64,000 bases of DNA from Paramecium pentaurelia. Lineage: Eukaryota > Ciliophora > Oligohymenophorea > Peniculida > Parameciidae. A program made the translations under genes and the position numbers. The stretch spans positions 226,465 through 290,464 of the forward strand of contig CAJJDO010000113.1 in the NCBI GenBank assembly GCA_905183005.1, given 5' to 3'. Shown here piece by piece: positions 62,951-64,000 of this stretch. The notes beneath the pieces were generated by a model that saw only the letters and a list, made by a program, of their open reading frames with translations, searched no databases and was not told the DNA's origin. How positions within the stretch are numbered: position 1 is the stretch's first letter; every line of letters begins with the position of its first letter.

Positions 62951-63853
62951 ATGATTAACAACAAACAAAAAGATAGATACTCAAATACCACATCCTCTAT
63001 GTAAAATTGTTATATTTACAATTAGGTATATTAAATCAACCATATCCAATCCTAATGTAAAATCAATCATTCAGGCTGTTTCTACAATCCTTCATTCTTA
63101 AATGTAAGAGGACTAAGAATAAGGAAAACAGATTCCTAAGACTTCTGAATTGTATTTCTTTAGTGAAGAAAAGTATATTGAAGAAAAACCTGAAGAATTT
63201 GATGAACAAAGAAAGGTTGTCTATATATTTAAACAGTATAGTTATTATTAAGAGAACCTCCAAGTGTTGACAATATCTATGAATTCATGAAAGCACTCTA
63301 TGATTGTGCATAGTAATCATTTTTAAATATTTCTTTAGATTCAGTCCAGAATGTTGTATCATTTGTTTAGTTTATATTAATCGACTCATCGCATTTACAG
63401 GATTAACATTAAATCCAACAAATTGGAGACCTTTACTTTTAAGTTCATTATTAGTAGCATAAAAAGTATGGGATGATAAATATTTATCAAATGCTGATTT
63501 TGCATTCATTTATCCCTTTTTCACAACATAAGTAAATTTCTGCAATATAAATAATAGGAAATCAATAAATTAGAAGCTAAATTCTTAGAATTACTTTAAT
63601 ATAATGTCACAGTCAAAGGTGATTTATATGCAAAATATTATTTTGAATTAAGAGCTCTATTTAAAGGGGATCAAGAATTCCCACTATATCCATTAGATGT
63701 GACTTAAGTAACATCACTCTTATAAATTAATAGTCAGCAAGTTTAGAAGCTAGATCAGCAGATGTCTAAAAATAAGAAAAAGAAAAAGCAGAGAAACTAT
63801 CCTTAACATATAATGATAGACAAACAAGAAAACCAGCTGCCATCATCAATTGA
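62951..63853 (+). CDS. cyclin Y/PHO80-like cyclin
   Basis: Five introns (25, 26, 26, 26 and 26 nt) give exactly 258 codons. The cyclin box is clear: CCIICLVYINRLIAFTGLTL, NWRPLLLSSLLVAQKVWDDK, NADFAFIYPFF, INKLEAKFLELLQYNVTVKG and LYAKYYFELRAL. The KVWDDxxxxNxDF signature and the spacing to the LLEALxYNV helix are typical of the cyclin Y branch, which activates membrane-associated CDK14/16-like kinases. The C-terminus is charged (EARSADVQKQEKEKAEKLS). No myristoylation-type N-terminus is present, unlike animal CCNY. Confidence 0.88.
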
Positions 63854-64000
63854 TACATATTATTTCATATATGCATATTAAAATAAACTTAAATGTAAAA
63901 TTATTTTTTTATCAGTCATATTGCATAAATAACTTATTCATCATTATTTTAATATCATATTTTATTTTCTATACTATTAATATGTATGCCTTTTATGAGT

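Noticed and set aside
1..64000. Bacterial-type features: operons, ribosome binding sites, CRISPR, phage or IS elements
   Set aside because: Code usage, micro-introns and protein families are eukaryotic (ciliate). I saw no spaced direct-repeat array, transposase or integrase. I also found no tRNA or rRNA, but could not run a covariance search.

Overview
The window is eukaryotic nuclear DNA from a ciliate, most likely a Paramecium-type macronuclear genome. TAA and TAG are read as glutamine throughout and only TGA ends genes. Recognisable proteins (Rab, ABCF3/GCN20, phosphoglycerate mutase, ammonium transporter, TauE/SafE, casein kinase 1, cyclin) stay open only under that code. Introns are tiny (mostly 19-31 nt, GTA...TAG, with a minority ending AAG), the DNA is very AT-rich, and about 40 genes are packed tightly on both strands. 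Standard-code ORFs are therefore only fragments of the real genes. All coordinates and introns were derived by hand; where I resolved the introns, the spliced length is a whole number of codons.

Layout. 1-10.5 kb: tail of an upstream gene, a 1,817-aa secreted repeat protein, an OB-fold (RPA32-like) gene, a TauE/SafE-type membrane protein, a poorly supported ORF and a Rab GTPase. 10.9-18.8 kb: a CAMK-like kinase, a type I membrane protein, and three genes built from Cys/His clusters, coiled coils and SPRY-like or WD-like domains. 18.9-28.1 kb: a cluster of three paralogous membrane proteins whose C-termini look like histidine-kinase ATPase domains without the catalytic boxes, interleaved with an ULK-like kinase and a predicted myristoylated protein. 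28.2-34.3 kb: a PlsC-like acyltransferase, a small basic protein, two tandem EamA/DMT transporters, a small hypothetical gene and a SANT/MYB gene. 34.3-35.5 kb is largely empty.

35.5-45.1 kb: ABCF3/GCN20-like ATPase, 2,3-BPG-dependent phosphoglycerate mutase, a coiled-coil protein, a kinase with HCD and DLG motifs, a small membrane protein and a casein kinase 1. 45.5-54.9 kb: two unknown genes, an Amt-family protein lacking both pore histidines, a class V aminotransferase, a BEM46/ABHD13-type hydrolase and a long coiled-coil protein. 55-64 kb: a HEAT-repeat protein, an RS2Z-type splicing factor, three unknown or coiled-coil genes, a SAM methyltransferase and a cyclin Y-like gene.

There is no operon logic. 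Genes sit in divergent pairs (gaps as short as 17 and 46 bp) and convergent pairs (22 bp apart, or overlapping at the 3' ends). The signalling content (four kinases, a Rab, pseudo-histidine kinases, a cyclin) is typical of the expanded ciliate repertoire. The items most worth follow-up are the pseudo-histidine-kinase cluster, the twin-His-less Amt, the AAG-ending micro-introns and the long surface repeat protein.
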